From assembly GCA_964463605.1 (NCBI GenBank), contig CAYXBZ010000003.1, positions 1 to 40,378 of the forward strand: a stretch of DNA of 40,378 bases, read 5' to 3'. The number at the start of each line of letters is the position of its first letter. Within the stretch, counting starts at the first letter, position 1. The position numbers and the translations under genes are program-made. The DNA is from DAOLOF01 sp964463605 (GTDB taxonomy: Bacteria; Patescibacteriota; Microgenomatia; UBA1400; PJMF01). Under the pieces are notes generated by a model. That model was not told the origin of the DNA. It saw only the letters and a list, made by a program, of their open reading frames with translations, and did no database searches. This document shows positions 1 to 7,288 of this stretch, piece by piece.

Positions 1-158
1 TCTGAGGGGTTTCACCCCTCAGCGTTTTGTCTTGCTTTGCAAGATCAAAGCCTGCTCCCCTGTCGCTTACGGGGTATTAGACCCCGAAGCTCCACTATGG
101 GGAATCCCCCTAGGCCCCCATTCTAATATATTCTCCGTAGCAAGCTACGGGGTATAAT
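1..158. repeat. Palindrome cluster upstream of the first gene
   Basis: No gene is seen in the first 294 bases. They hold several perfect short palindromes. Positions 2-22 form a 9-bp stem with a TTC loop (CTGAGGGGT on the left arm). Positions 30-44 form a 6-bp stem TCTTGC with a TTT loop. Positions 135-150 form a 7-bp stem CCGTAGC with an AA loop, extendable with one wobble pair to 133-152. A degraded relative of the last one lies near 57-79 and shares the ending TACGGGGTAT. The hairpin at 2-22 is followed by a short T-rich stretch and could be a weak terminator for a gene to the left. A TATAAT at 153-158 may be the -10 box of the next gene. Confidence 0.7.
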
Positions 159-294
159 CAGAATTAACAAGTTGCATTCTTTTTGCAGTATACACCCAGA
201 TTGAATCTGAAAAAATCAAGCTTTAATTCTTGAGAGGTTTCAAATTCCTTCAATCTAATTGTTATTTCAAAAAAAATCAAATAAACTGATAATT

Positions 295-2481
295 ATGATA
301 AATCAAAATACTGCCTCTCCTCAACCTTTACAAACTACTCAATCTTCTCAAGAAAACCCAGCACCATCCAATACATCGCAAACAATCACAACGTCTCCAG
401 ATTCTCTGCAAACATCTCGTGCAAAACCACCAAAAAAGAAAATTAAATTACCTTTAGTTATTGCCGTCATTCTTTTGTTAGTAGTAGTTGGTGGAGCAGC
501 TGCTCATTACATGGGGTTTCTTCCTCTTGATCAACTTAAGCAGTTTATTATTACCGATGAATCGACGACTACCGCCCAAGATTCATCAAGCAAAGACCTC
601 AATGCAGAAACTGCAATAACCTCTAGCTTTGCAGAGGAGTCTCTCTTCTCGGGCAAACTGCAGAAATTAGCAGAAGATTTACAGATCTTCAAAGATCCAG
701 AGTTTCCCGAGAATTATGAAGATGGCCTTCAGGCTGTTTACTACTCAGCCGGAGTTTTTAACTCTTCTCCTTTAGAGGGCTACACGCGAATTATTGCCAT
801 CAGAGAACCAGAGGGACCAGCAGGCATCATCGCCTATACTTTAGCTACTCAAGATTTTGAGAACTACATTCTTCACGATCCAGAAAATTTAACTGGAACA
901 CTACCTGAGGATGATTGGCAAAATCCCTATCAGTATTTAGATAAGAATAAAATTGTTGATACACAAACCTTCGCTACTCATCACACTCAAGTGATTGAGC
1001 TGGATGATACTTTTGCGCTACATCTCAAAGATTATCTAACCCAATATGAAATAACCAGCCAAAGCACTGAAGGCTATGATCTGTACTCTCCAACATTAGT
1101 AACTTCATTAACAAGTTATGAACCTCTGCCTTCAGATTATTCAGATCTTATATTATTCTCTAAACCTTATGAGGTTGTAGACAATAATGAACCCGGAATT
1201 CCTGAAGTTTATCTTATTGAGCAGCAAACAAAAAACGAGTATTTCGTGGGAGATACGAGCGTGGTGGTTATTGACTCAACTGGCTTGCCAATGCTTTACT
1301 CACTCACAACCAAGCCTGCCATAGAACAATACAATCAGCGAAAAATCGCCTATGACCGCGAACATCAAGATTATCAACAACTTCTAAGAAAATTTGAGGC
1401 AGGAGAAATTGAAGAGTATCCACTCTTTCCTGACTATGTTGAAAAACCCTCGTTAGGCTTTAGTCGCAGCAGTATTCAAACGTCAATGAGCTTGCAGTTT
1501 TATAATAATTATCACGCAGCCATCCCCGGGGCTTGTGGCATCGATCTTGATACACCCATCATTGAGATTAATGAATCTCAGCTAGAGAAGATTGGGTCAG
1601 CACACGGTTTGCCATTGTATCGGCTGATCGATCGCGATCATGATCTTAATAAGTTGGCTTACTCAAATAAACTGAATCAATATCTTGAGGCTAGCGAGCA
1701 TGGTTATGACACCTTTGCTGACATGCACGATGGAGCCAGCATTCCTACTTATGATGAGTACCTCGCTAAGAACCCTCTCTTGATCATGAAGGATTATTGG
1801 AATCGTTGGACCGTAGTTGGAGAGTACGACATACTCTTGATTGGTGGCTGCGGTAAGCCTGTTGTCTATCTATATCCAACAGAGCCCACTCAGGTGGAAG
1901 TCAAGCTGCTCAAGCCTGTCCAGTTTACCGCTGATCTGCCTCGCTACCATCAAGGTTGGCAAGTGCTGGCTCAACCTGACGGGACTTTGACTGACCTTCA
2001 ACCGGATCTTACCGACTGCAGTGCCATTAATAGTGCTAAACCTGGATTAGAGTATGCCCGTGAAGCTTGCGAGGCTAATAGTTATCCTTACTTATACTGG
2101 GCCGGCAATGTAGTAGACAGCCGCTATCCACAAACTGATGGGGGCTGGGTGGTAAGTCGAGCTGAACTAGATAATTTCTTGAGAGGAAAGCTTGATGAAA
2201 TGGGCTTGAATCCAAGTGAAAAGTTTGAGTTTATCAGTTACTGGCTGCCACAAATGTTGGCAAAAGAGGCTAACTTTTACAGAGTTAGTTTCTTGCAAAC
2301 ACATCAGCTCAATCAATTTATGCCGATGGCAGTCACTCCAAAGCCAGACACAGTCTTTAGAATCTTTCTTGACTGGGAAACTCTCAGCAGCAAACCAGAG
2401 CAACTACCAAAGCCGCAACAATTACAACGCCTGGAAAGAAATGGCTTCACTTTAGTAGAGTGGGGTGGGTTGAAGTGGTAG
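295..2481 (+). CDS. Large membrane-anchored protein with uncharacterised C-terminal domain
   Basis: A 728-residue protein if translation starts at the ATG at 295; a TTG twelve codons upstream keeps the frame but is less likely. The N-terminus is rich in Ser, Thr, Pro and Gln and is cytoplasmic by prediction. One membrane segment follows the basic stretch KPPKKKIK (around residues 55-75), so the bulk should lie outside the cell. The rest is acidic and soluble. The C-terminal third opens with CGKPVVYLYPTEPTQVEVKL and continues with aromatic-rich blocks (YPYLYWAGN, FISYWLPQM, FRIFLDWETL). I recall this pattern from conserved uncharacterised proteins of Patescibacteria, but I assign no function. 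It stands alone, facing away from the operon to its right. Confidence 0.85.
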   Translation: MINQNTASPQPLQTTQSSQENPAPSNTSQTITTSPDSLQTSRAKPPKKKIKLPLVIAVILLLVVVGGAAAHYMGFLPLDQLKQFIITDESTTTAQDSSSKDLNAETAITSSFAEESLFSGKLQKLAEDLQIFKDPEFPENYEDGLQAVYYSAGVFNSSPLEGYTRIIAIREPEGPAGIIAYTLATQDFENYILHDPENLTGTLPEDDWQNPYQYLDKNKIVDTQTFATHHTQVIELDDTFALHLKDYLTQYEITSQSTEGYDLYSPTLVTSLTSYEPLPSDYSDLILFSKPYEVVDNNEPGIPEVYLIEQQTKNEYFVGDTSVVVIDSTGLPMLYSLTTKPAIEQYNQRKIAYDREHQDYQQLLRKFEAGEIEEYPLFPDYVEKPSLGFSRSSIQTSMSLQFYNNYHAAIPGACGIDLDTPIIEINESQLEKIGSAHGLPLYRLIDRDHDLNKLAYSNKLNQYLEASEHGYDTFADMHDGASIPTYDEYLAKNPLLIMKDYWNRWTVVGEYDILLIGGCGKPVVYLYPTEPTQVEVKLLKPVQFTADLPRYHQGWQVLAQPDGTLTDLQPDLTDCSAINSAKPGLEYAREACEANSYPYLYWAGNVVDSRYPQTDGGWVVSRAELDNFLRGKLDEMGLNPSEKFEFISYWLPQMLAKEANFYRVSFLQTHQLNQFMPMAVTPKPDTVFRIFLDWETLSSKPEQLPKPQQLQRLERNGFTLVEWGGLKW

Positions 2482-2574
2482 AAAAGTTGCTATAAGTAGT
2501 TTGATCAACCAAAAACGATCAGCACTATCTACTATTAGAGTGATAACCGTGCTGGCTGGCTGCAGAGTGGTGAT

Positions 2575-2976
2575 TTATAGAGACTGTCGCCAAATAAACG
2601 CAGCGATATTAGTTCCACCCTCAACTAAGTTGATAGCTTTTTTTAACTCATACTGACTTAGAGTTTCATCAAGAGGCTCTCTGTCCGGAATTTCCCCGGT
2701 ATGGTATTTTTGCAAAGCAGGTAGAGCACGCCCATCACCAAATTGACCCAATGACCAAACAGCTCGATTGCGGGCTTTATATCCTCGGCTTTCATCTTCA
2801 AGCAAGGCTATTAAAGCCTCCACACAATCACCCGCATACTCACCTTGAGCATCATCACAAAGAGAGCGTGTTTCATGTCCAATCCAGACACCAAGCACAA
2901 TATAAAATAGTATTGATAAACTAAGCCCGATGGCAAAAAGATACAAGATTGTTTGTTTAATTTTCTCGATGTTCAT
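2575..2976 (-). CDS. Membrane-anchored HEAT-repeat-like protein
   Basis: A 133-residue protein with one N-terminal membrane segment (about residues 9-29), followed by an outside domain with paired Cys (CDDAQ...GDC) and one or two HEAT-like helical repeats (EALIALLEDES, ARNRAVWSLGQFGDGRALPALQKY). The tail, GEIPDREPLDETLSQYELKK, matches what I know of a widespread small HEAT-domain family of unknown role. Its ATG overlaps the TGA of the XRE regulator gene (ATGA), so the two are translationally coupled. It is the last gene of a three-gene operon. HEAT repeats usually mediate protein contacts; the partner is unknown. Confidence 0.8.
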   Translation of the reverse strand: MNIEKIKQTILYLFAIGLSLSILFYIVLGVWIGHETRSLCDDAQGEYAGDCVEALIALLEDESRGYKARNRAVWSLGQFGDGRALPALQKYHTGEIPDREPLDETLSQYELKKAINLVEGGTNIAAFIWRQSL

Positions 2977-3182
2977 CGCAACCTCCCTACTTGATAAATA
3001 AAGATATCGTCAACAGAAACTTGAAAATAATGGGCGAGTTTAAAGGCTAGATCTAAAGATGGCAGATACTTATTGCTTTCAATTGCAATAATGGTTTGGC
3101 GAGTAACTCCAACCTTATCGGCTAATTGTTCCTGGGTTAAGTTGTTAGCTGCTCGATAGACTTTGAGTTTATTCTTTACCAT
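2973..3182 (-). CDS. Small XRE-family transcriptional regulator
   Basis: A 69-residue single-domain helix-turn-helix protein of the Cro/C1 type. The HTH is clear: NLTQEQLADKVGVTRQTIIA is the two-helix reader, followed by IESNKYLPSLDLAFKLAHYF. I chose the ATG at 3182 because the strong ribosome site GGAGGGG lies just upstream (3188-3194); the open frame extends 19 codons further but has no such site. The gene overlaps the end of the DUF2178 gene and the start of the HEAT gene. Regulators of this compact type beside DUF2178 membrane proteins are a common pair and probably control their own operon. The palindrome at 3603-3622 is the likely operator. Confidence 0.9.
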   Translation of the reverse strand: MVKNKLKVYRAANNLTQEQLADKVGVTRQTIIAIESNKYLPSLDLAFKLAHYFQVSVDDIFIYQVGRLR

Positions 3183-3594
3183 GTTTATCCCCTCCATATC
3201 GATGATTAAAGTAATAATGTGAAGCAGTGTAAATTGCAATTAAAAGCACGCTTAAATAGGCGAGAATCACGCCGACTGCTTCAGCAAACAGCCAATCACC
3301 CTTAGCAAAAACAGAAAAACCGCCTTTGGCCGGTAGCAGTAATAAGATAGCTCCTAAGCCAATAGTCGGAGCAAAGATGGCATAAGCCAATCTAGCTGAT
3401 TTTTCCTGAATAGATATCTCACGCTCGTCTGAGATTACATCATTAGACGATCTAGCAAGACCCATAAACAACATGCCTATCACAATCGACACTACGGCCA
3501 GAGTCAGATTGTCTTGACTAACAGCCAGCACAAAAATCAAGGCCAAAAATATAGAAATAAAAAGTTTGAGATGTTTATAAGTTTTTCTGTTCAT
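3169..3594 (-). CDS. DUF2178-like integral membrane protein
   Basis: A 141-residue protein with four predicted membrane segments and the central cytoplasmic block SSNDVISDEREISIQEKSAR. This layout (two helices, a charged DERE loop, two helices) is typical of DUF2178 proteins, whose function is unknown. The start is taken at the ATG at 3594 (MNRKTYK...); an in-frame ATG 12 codons upstream would lie inside the predicted operator. It is the first gene of the operon, and its end overlaps the regulator gene by 14 bases. The C-terminus is histidine- and charge-rich (HYYFNHRYGGDKHGKE). Confidence 0.85.
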   Translation of the reverse strand: MNRKTYKHLKLFISIFLALIFVLAVSQDNLTLAVVSIVIGMLFMGLARSSNDVISDEREISIQEKSARLAYAIFAPTIGLGAILLLLPAKGGFSVFAKGDWLFAEAVGVILAYLSVLLIAIYTASHYYFNHRYGGDKHGKE

Positions 3595-3601
3595 ATCAGT
3601 T

Positions 3602-3630
3602 AATGTAATATATATTTTACATATTGTCAA
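3602..3630 (-). promoter_or_regulatory. Promoter and palindromic operator of the DUF2178-XRE-HEAT operon
   Basis: On the minus strand a perfect -35 box TTGACA (3625-3630) is followed after 17 nt by TACATT (3602-3607), a weak -10. An imperfect palindrome of 20 bases (3603-3622, 18 matching positions, arms beginning ATGTAA) covers the spacer and -10. A regulator bound here would block polymerase. The XRE protein encoded in the same operon is the natural candidate, so this looks like autoregulation. Sequence only; binding is inferred. Confidence 0.6.
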
Positions 3631-3735
3631 GCATGCTTTACATTTGAGGTTGAAGGCTTATGCTCTTGATTACACAACCTGAATCACTGGCGACTTTAAT
3701 GATTTTGGGTAAGAAGTATCAGTGGACTCTGAAAC

Positions 3736-5352
3736 TTACTGGGGAGAGACATAGTAATCAACCATGATTAACTCTCCAAATTGAGTTGTTTCTAGAAGAT
3801 TTTCAACAGCTGGTTGTCTATGATAAAACAAGTTTTGTGATTCACGCGTTGCAGGAGCATCAGCGGTTCGTCTTTTAAACCAATAGTTATATGAACCAGG
3901 CTCATAGACAATAAAGTGTACTTGAGAATAGTTGTGAGTTTCTTCCAATAAACCCTCGGTAGGATGCCCCACCTGCGAATCACCAATAAACACCGGAGTA
4001 TATTCATATTTTTCTTGACCGTACCAAGTATAAAGATAGCCATATTTCATGTTTATTCCATAAGGTTCGGCAACAATATCTATCGAAAATGGTTCTCCAT
4101 CAGCTCGTTCATAAGTGTATCTAATCGCCTCGAGCTCCTCTAGATTAGTAGCTTTCCAAACACAAGCAAGTGTTTCTCTAGAAATTTTATCTTGCTGCAA
4201 TCGGGCAATATTGCTTGTGATAAAAAAAGTTAATAACAGCAGAGTGATGATTCTTTTATTACTTACGGATAGATATTTTCCCGCAAGATAAAAAGTTTGC
4301 GAAAAAACAAACACGACCAATATGTAAAAAATGCTTTCATATCCGGTTAAAATGTATGAAGCAGCTCCATTGCTGGCAATTTGACCACCAATTGGAGGTA
4401 ATAACAGCAATCCAAGCCAGAGCCATCGCCTGTCATTCCTCAACCGATACACTATCAAACCAGTAATCAAGATCATGAGCATTGTGATAGTTGAGTACTG
4501 AGGGATCAAAAAAGCAGTCAGGCTGTTGAAATACCAGATTAAAACCGATTGTAAACTCTGAATCGAAAATCCTGATCCATTAACCCAATGCAGTGAATCT
4601 TCAAGAGCAAATAAACCTCGACTATACGCCAAAAATTCTACAATAATCATCGATGAAGTGGCAATCACTAACCCCAACAAACTTAGTGCAAAATGCAGCA
4701 AAGTCTTGCGAATATTTGAGCGTTTAAGTATAAGCACACCAAATACTATGACATATGGTAAAAACCACTGAATATTTGAAAATCCTGATTGCACTAGTAG
4801 CCCTAAGAATATCCCCGTCAGAAAACTATTTTTACTATTAGTGTTTTCAAAAATCTGATAGAGATATAGGCAATAAGCCGGCAACAATACAATCGATAGC
4901 TGTAAGTTCCAAAATGAGGCACTAGTTTCAATACTGCTCATAGAAAAACTCATCATACCGATAACTACAAAAGCTAGTGTCTCATTCTTAAGCAACTTTT
5001 TGGCCAAATAATAAGTGGGAATTAGCCCAACCGTACTTAACAAAGATAAAGCTACACTTACAAATAATGGATTTCCACCACCCAGAGCATAAAGTGGAGC
5101 AATTACATAATAGTAAAGCACTCCATGAAAAACAGCCCCTCGACCACTTACAACAGGTCCAAAAAGTTTTAGTTCACCTTGAAGAATTTGATTAGCTACA
5201 ATCGCATCTCGAGATTGATCGGTATAAAAACATAACTCGGTACTGCTGTACCAATAACGAAGAGATAAGCTAATGGTAAAAATAATCAACCACCACACAA
5301 TTGGTTTATGAAAAAAGATAGTTGCTTTTTGTTTAACTTGGCTTATTAACAT
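3736..5352 (-). CDS. GT39-like polytopic membrane glycosyltransferase
   Basis: A 538-residue protein with about 11-12 membrane helices and a soluble C-terminal domain of roughly 130 residues. The first periplasmic loop after helix 1 carries TDQSRD (residues 44-49), whose acidic pair fits the catalytic loop of GT-C fold enzymes (dolichyl-phosphate mannosyltransferase / ArnT superfamily). These enzymes use a lipid-linked sugar on the outer face of the membrane and transfer it to protein, lipid or glycan. The acceptor cannot be read from sequence. The gene is divergent from the DUF167 gene, with a gap of only 63 bases. Confidence is high for the fold class and low for the substrate. Confidence 0.8.
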   Translation of the reverse strand: MLISQVKQKATIFFHKPIVWWLIIFTISLSLRYWYSSTELCFYTDQSRDAIVANQILQGELKLFGPVVSGRGAVFHGVLYYYVIAPLYALGGGNPLFVSVALSLLSTVGLIPTYYLAKKLLKNETLAFVVIGMMSFSMSSIETSASFWNLQLSIVLLPAYCLYLYQIFENTNSKNSFLTGIFLGLLVQSGFSNIQWFLPYVIVFGVLILKRSNIRKTLLHFALSLLGLVIATSSMIIVEFLAYSRGLFALEDSLHWVNGSGFSIQSLQSVLIWYFNSLTAFLIPQYSTITMLMILITGLIVYRLRNDRRWLWLGLLLLPPIGGQIASNGAASYILTGYESIFYILVVFVFSQTFYLAGKYLSVSNKRIITLLLLTFFITSNIARLQQDKISRETLACVWKATNLEELEAIRYTYERADGEPFSIDIVAEPYGINMKYGYLYTWYGQEKYEYTPVFIGDSQVGHPTEGLLEETHNYSQVHFIVYEPGSYNYWFKRRTADAPATRESQNLFYHRQPAVENLLETTQFGELIMVDYYVSPQ

Positions 5353-5401
5353 AGCAATCGTTCTTAATTTGAGTTAAATTACGACTTAATCTTAATTGAA
5401 T

Positions 5402-5407
5402 TATAAT
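5402..5407 (+). promoter_or_regulatory. -10 box giving a leaderless start for the DUF167 gene
   Basis: TATAAT ends 8 nt before the ATG at 5416, so transcription would begin at or within a few bases of the start codon. No Shine-Dalgarno sequence can fit. One of several such arrangements in the window. Confidence 0.55.
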
Positions 5408-5415
5408 CTGAATTA

Positions 5416-5640
5416 ATGAAAAAAATCTCTGTTAGAGCACATCCCAACTCATCACAAACTAAAGTAGAAGTAGATGTTAACAACACTTACCACGTTTTTG
5501 TACAAGAATCAGCTGATAAGAACCAAGCTAATTTGGCTATAATTAAATTATTGGCTAATCACCTAGGTATCAAAAGAAATCAAATTTTCTTAAAATCTGG
5601 AACAACAGAAAAAAACAAGATTTTTATAGTCATAACTTGA
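5416..5640 (+). CDS. DUF167 (YggU-type) family protein
   Basis: A 74-residue protein with the features of DUF167: an N-terminal strand with KISVRAHPNSSQTKVE, a central helix NQANLAIIKLLANHLGIKRN, and the closing strand with SGTTEKNKIFIV. The family motif at the end is normally (S)G..s..K....; the match is good. Length is close to the family norm (70-100). The function is not established in any organism I know of. It appears to be transcribed alone from a leaderless promoter. Confidence 0.85.
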   Translation: MKKISVRAHPNSSQTKVEVDVNNTYHVFVQESADKNQANLAIIKLLANHLGIKRNQIFLKSGTTEKNKIFIVIT

Positions 5641-5790
5641 TCTGAAAGTATTTTGTAACAGAATGTGATAAAAAAACAGACTAAAAGACACACACCGATC
5701 TTTGGAATCTTATTCGCTAATTATTTATCGGTTTTAAAAACGAGCTGATATTTCTTCAACCAGTAGCAACGACACCCGCTCCAACATTAA

Positions 5791-6006
5791 GTTAGTTTAG
5801 TTATCAAATCGATTCACCTCCACCACGGCACGGCTGATAATATTTTTCCCACGAACTTAAGAGAATTGAAACAAGCCCTAGCAGAAGCCAATAAGACAAT
5901 TGAGCTCTATGAATATCCTGGTGGAGATCACAATCTCGGTGGTCAGGATTTTACTCCAGCCATGCAAAGAACTGTTGAGTTTTTTCAGAGATATCTCAAC
6001 TCTTAA
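5791..6006 (+). pseudogene. C-terminal remnant of an alpha/beta hydrolase (prolyl oligopeptidase / dienelactone hydrolase type)
   Basis: Between the DUF167 gene and the GlsB-like gene one frame reads a clear C-terminal end of a serine hydrolase. It contains HLHHGTADNIFPT, which holds the catalytic-Asp loop (HGTAD), then an amphipathic helix, then LYEYPGGDHNLGG with the catalytic His, and a final helix TVEFFQRYLNS before a TAA at 6004. There is no start codon: a TAA lies directly upstream (5788-5790), and the catalytic Ser region is absent from the roughly 150 bases before it. I read it as a decayed gene whose first two thirds are lost. The stretch 5641-5790 shows nothing else I can identify. 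Confidence 0.75.
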
Positions 6007-6050
6007 CTAGCTTTGCTTAGATAACAAAAATCCATTAAGCATCACTTGAC

Positions 6051-6296
6051 TTACCTCAGCTTTCTGGCAACAAAGATCACGACCACTGCACCGATCACAG
6101 CTACACCCATACTATACAGGTCAAATCCGGTGACACCTGGCTTGCCTGCCAGACTCATGAGAAAACCACCAACGACAGCGCCGATGATTCCCATTACAAT
6201 ATCAGAAACAGCTCCCTGTCTGGAACTGGTACCCATAAACATTGAGGCCAACCAGCCTGCAATTGCTCCAAAAATTATCCAAAGTATAATTCCCAT
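6051..6296 (-). CDS. GlsB/YeaQ/YmgE family (transglycosylase-associated) membrane protein
   Basis: An 81-residue protein with three glycine-rich membrane segments: IILWIIFGAIAGWLASMFMG, IVMGIIGAVVGGFLMSLAG and GVAVIGAVVVIFVARKLR. The pattern G-W-(L/I)-A after the first helix and DIVxGIxGAxxGG in the second define the family. Members are small stress-linked inner-membrane proteins of unknown biochemical role. The distance to the YggT-like gene on its right is 58 bases on the same strand, so they may be co-transcribed. Confidence 0.9.
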   Translation of the reverse strand: MGIILWIIFGAIAGWLASMFMGTSSRQGAVSDIVMGIIGAVVGGFLMSLAGKPGVTGFDLYSMGVAVIGAVVVIFVARKLR

Positions 6297-6354
6297 AAAT
6301 TTTCTCCTTTTTTTTATCGCAGATGCTTTTATTCATCTGCATTAGTTAATGCAA

Positions 6355-6702
6355 TTATTCCTGCTGCTGTTCACCCGATGAGATGCGAATTAGCTTCACA
6401 ATTCCCCAAACCAACAGTGCGTAAACAAGAATGGCCATGACTGTCGCTGGCTCAAAAACCGCAGCGGTTTCTATTCCTTCTGCCACACCTCTTTGAAAGA
6501 TTCCTTCAAAAGGCATGATAAATATACTCGAAATAGAGTAGATTATCCTGACAAATATACTTGCGGTGCCTGCTCCTAAAATTTTGAGCACAAGACGAAA
6601 GAGTAAAAGTAACTCCAGTGCACCCAATAAATAATAAACAATGTACTCAGTTTTCTGAGTACCTGTCGCCTTAACCTGAACCTGCTCTACATACTCCGTC
6701 AT
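6355..6702 (-). CDS. YggT-like small membrane protein
   Basis: A 115-residue protein with two or three membrane segments: IVYYLLGALELLLLFRLVLKI and, after a loop, TVMAILVYALLVWGIVKLIRI. The middle carries IYSISSIFIMPFEGIF, close to the signature of YggT-type proteins (an S...(I/V)..PF block after the first helix). The start at 6702 is supported by a strong ribosome site, AGGAAGGA, immediately upstream; a longer frame exists but lacks one. YggT proteins are linked to osmotic stress and membrane organisation in other bacteria; the mechanism is not defined. The tail is polar and Glu/Gln-rich. Confidence 0.8.
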   Translation of the reverse strand: MTEYVEQVQVKATGTQKTEYIVYYLLGALELLLLFRLVLKILGAGTASIFVRIIYSISSIFIMPFEGIFQRGVAEGIETAAVFEPATVMAILVYALLVWGIVKLIRISSGEQQQE

Positions 6703-6772
6703 AGATCCTTCCTTTCTGAAATTAATAAGCTGTAAAAATCGTGCTACATCCCGAACTTCATTTCTCTTAAGA

Positions 6773-6958
6773 CTAAGGTTTATGAATAACCGTTTTTTCT
6801 GGTAAATAACCAATTAAAGCTTTTTCAACTAACTGTGAAAGTGTTAATTCTTCCACAATGGCTTGCGCTTTGGTTTGTTTGAGGATAGTAGGGTCGAGAA
6901 AAACCGTGGCCCGTTGATTTTTTGTTGAAGTAGTTGAACTGATTGATTTATTTGTCAT
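6773..6958 (-). CDS. Small ribbon-helix-helix (CopG-like) DNA-binding protein
   Basis: A 61-residue protein. After a Ser/Thr-rich N-terminus it reads RATVFLDPTILKQTKAQAIV followed by EELTLSQLVEKALIGYLPEK. This is the strand-helix-helix layout of the CopG/Arc family: the beta strand (TVFLD) for DNA contact, then two helices with the usual (L)SxLVEKAL spacing. Such proteins repress their own genes, often as antitoxins, but no toxin gene lies beside it. An inverted repeat just upstream (6969-6991) is a plausible operator. It may be co-transcribed with the YggT-like gene. Confidence 0.65.
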   Translation of the reverse strand: MTNKSISSTTSTKNQRATVFLDPTILKQTKAQAIVEELTLSQLVEKALIGYLPEKTVIHKP

Positions 6959-6968
6959 ACTTCAATAG

Positions 6969-6991
6969 TACAACTATATTAAGTGGTTGTA
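6969..6991. promoter_or_regulatory. Inverted repeat upstream of the ribbon-helix-helix gene
   Basis: TACAAC at 6969-6974 is mirrored by GTTGTA at 6986-6991, with 11 bases between them. It lies 10 bases before the ATG of the small regulator and overlaps an AT-rich -10-like stretch. The size and position fit an autoregulatory site for a dimer of ribbon-helix-helix dimers. Inferred. Confidence 0.45.
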
Positions 6992-7058
6992 TATAGGCAA
7001 AATATATTGACCGTATCTCTAAACAAAATCATATCCTATAGTACTTTCTTCCTGATTG

Positions 7059-7067
7059 TGTTATGAT
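7059..7067 (+). promoter_or_regulatory. Extended -10 promoter of the DEAD-box helicase gene
   Basis: TGTTATGAT reads as an extended -10 (TG, one base, TATGAT at 7062-7067). No good -35 is seen, as expected for extended -10 promoters. It would start transcription near 7074 and give a leader of about 215 bases, unlike most genes here. Confidence 0.4.
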
Positions 7068-7100
7068 GTTGTCATCTTAAATAGATAGTCGAAGCCTAAG

Positions 7101-7140
7101 TTAGCAAAGATGTTAACGGGTGTTTAACAGTCTTTGCTAA
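7101..7140 (+). promoter_or_regulatory. Long hairpin in the helicase leader
   Basis: A perfect 10-bp stem (TTAGCAAAGA at 7101-7110 with TCTTTGCTAA at 7131-7140) continues inward, with one bulged base on the 3' side at the junction and another near the loop, as TGTTAAC with GTTTAACA around a short CGGGT-type loop. It sits in the long 5' leader of the DEAD-box helicase. It has no T-run directly after it, so it is not a plain terminator. TTTCCT at 7144-7149 can pair with the ribosome site AGGAAA at 7280-7285. A cold-shock or autoregulatory switch is possible. Confidence 0.6.
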
Positions 7141-7288
7141 ACATTTCCTCCATCAAGTTTCTTGTCTTTCACTTTTTTTATTAAGACATATTAATATTTG
7201 AGTCTCTGTCCTACAGACAGCACTCAAGATGACTTGGTATTTGATCTCACTACAGATCGTCATCAGAATAAATTTTAGAAGGAAAATT

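Noticed and set aside
2482..2574. CAGCAC...GTGCTG inverted repeat after the first gene as a terminator
   Set aside because: The arms are only six bases with about 24 bases between them and no T-run; too weak to call.
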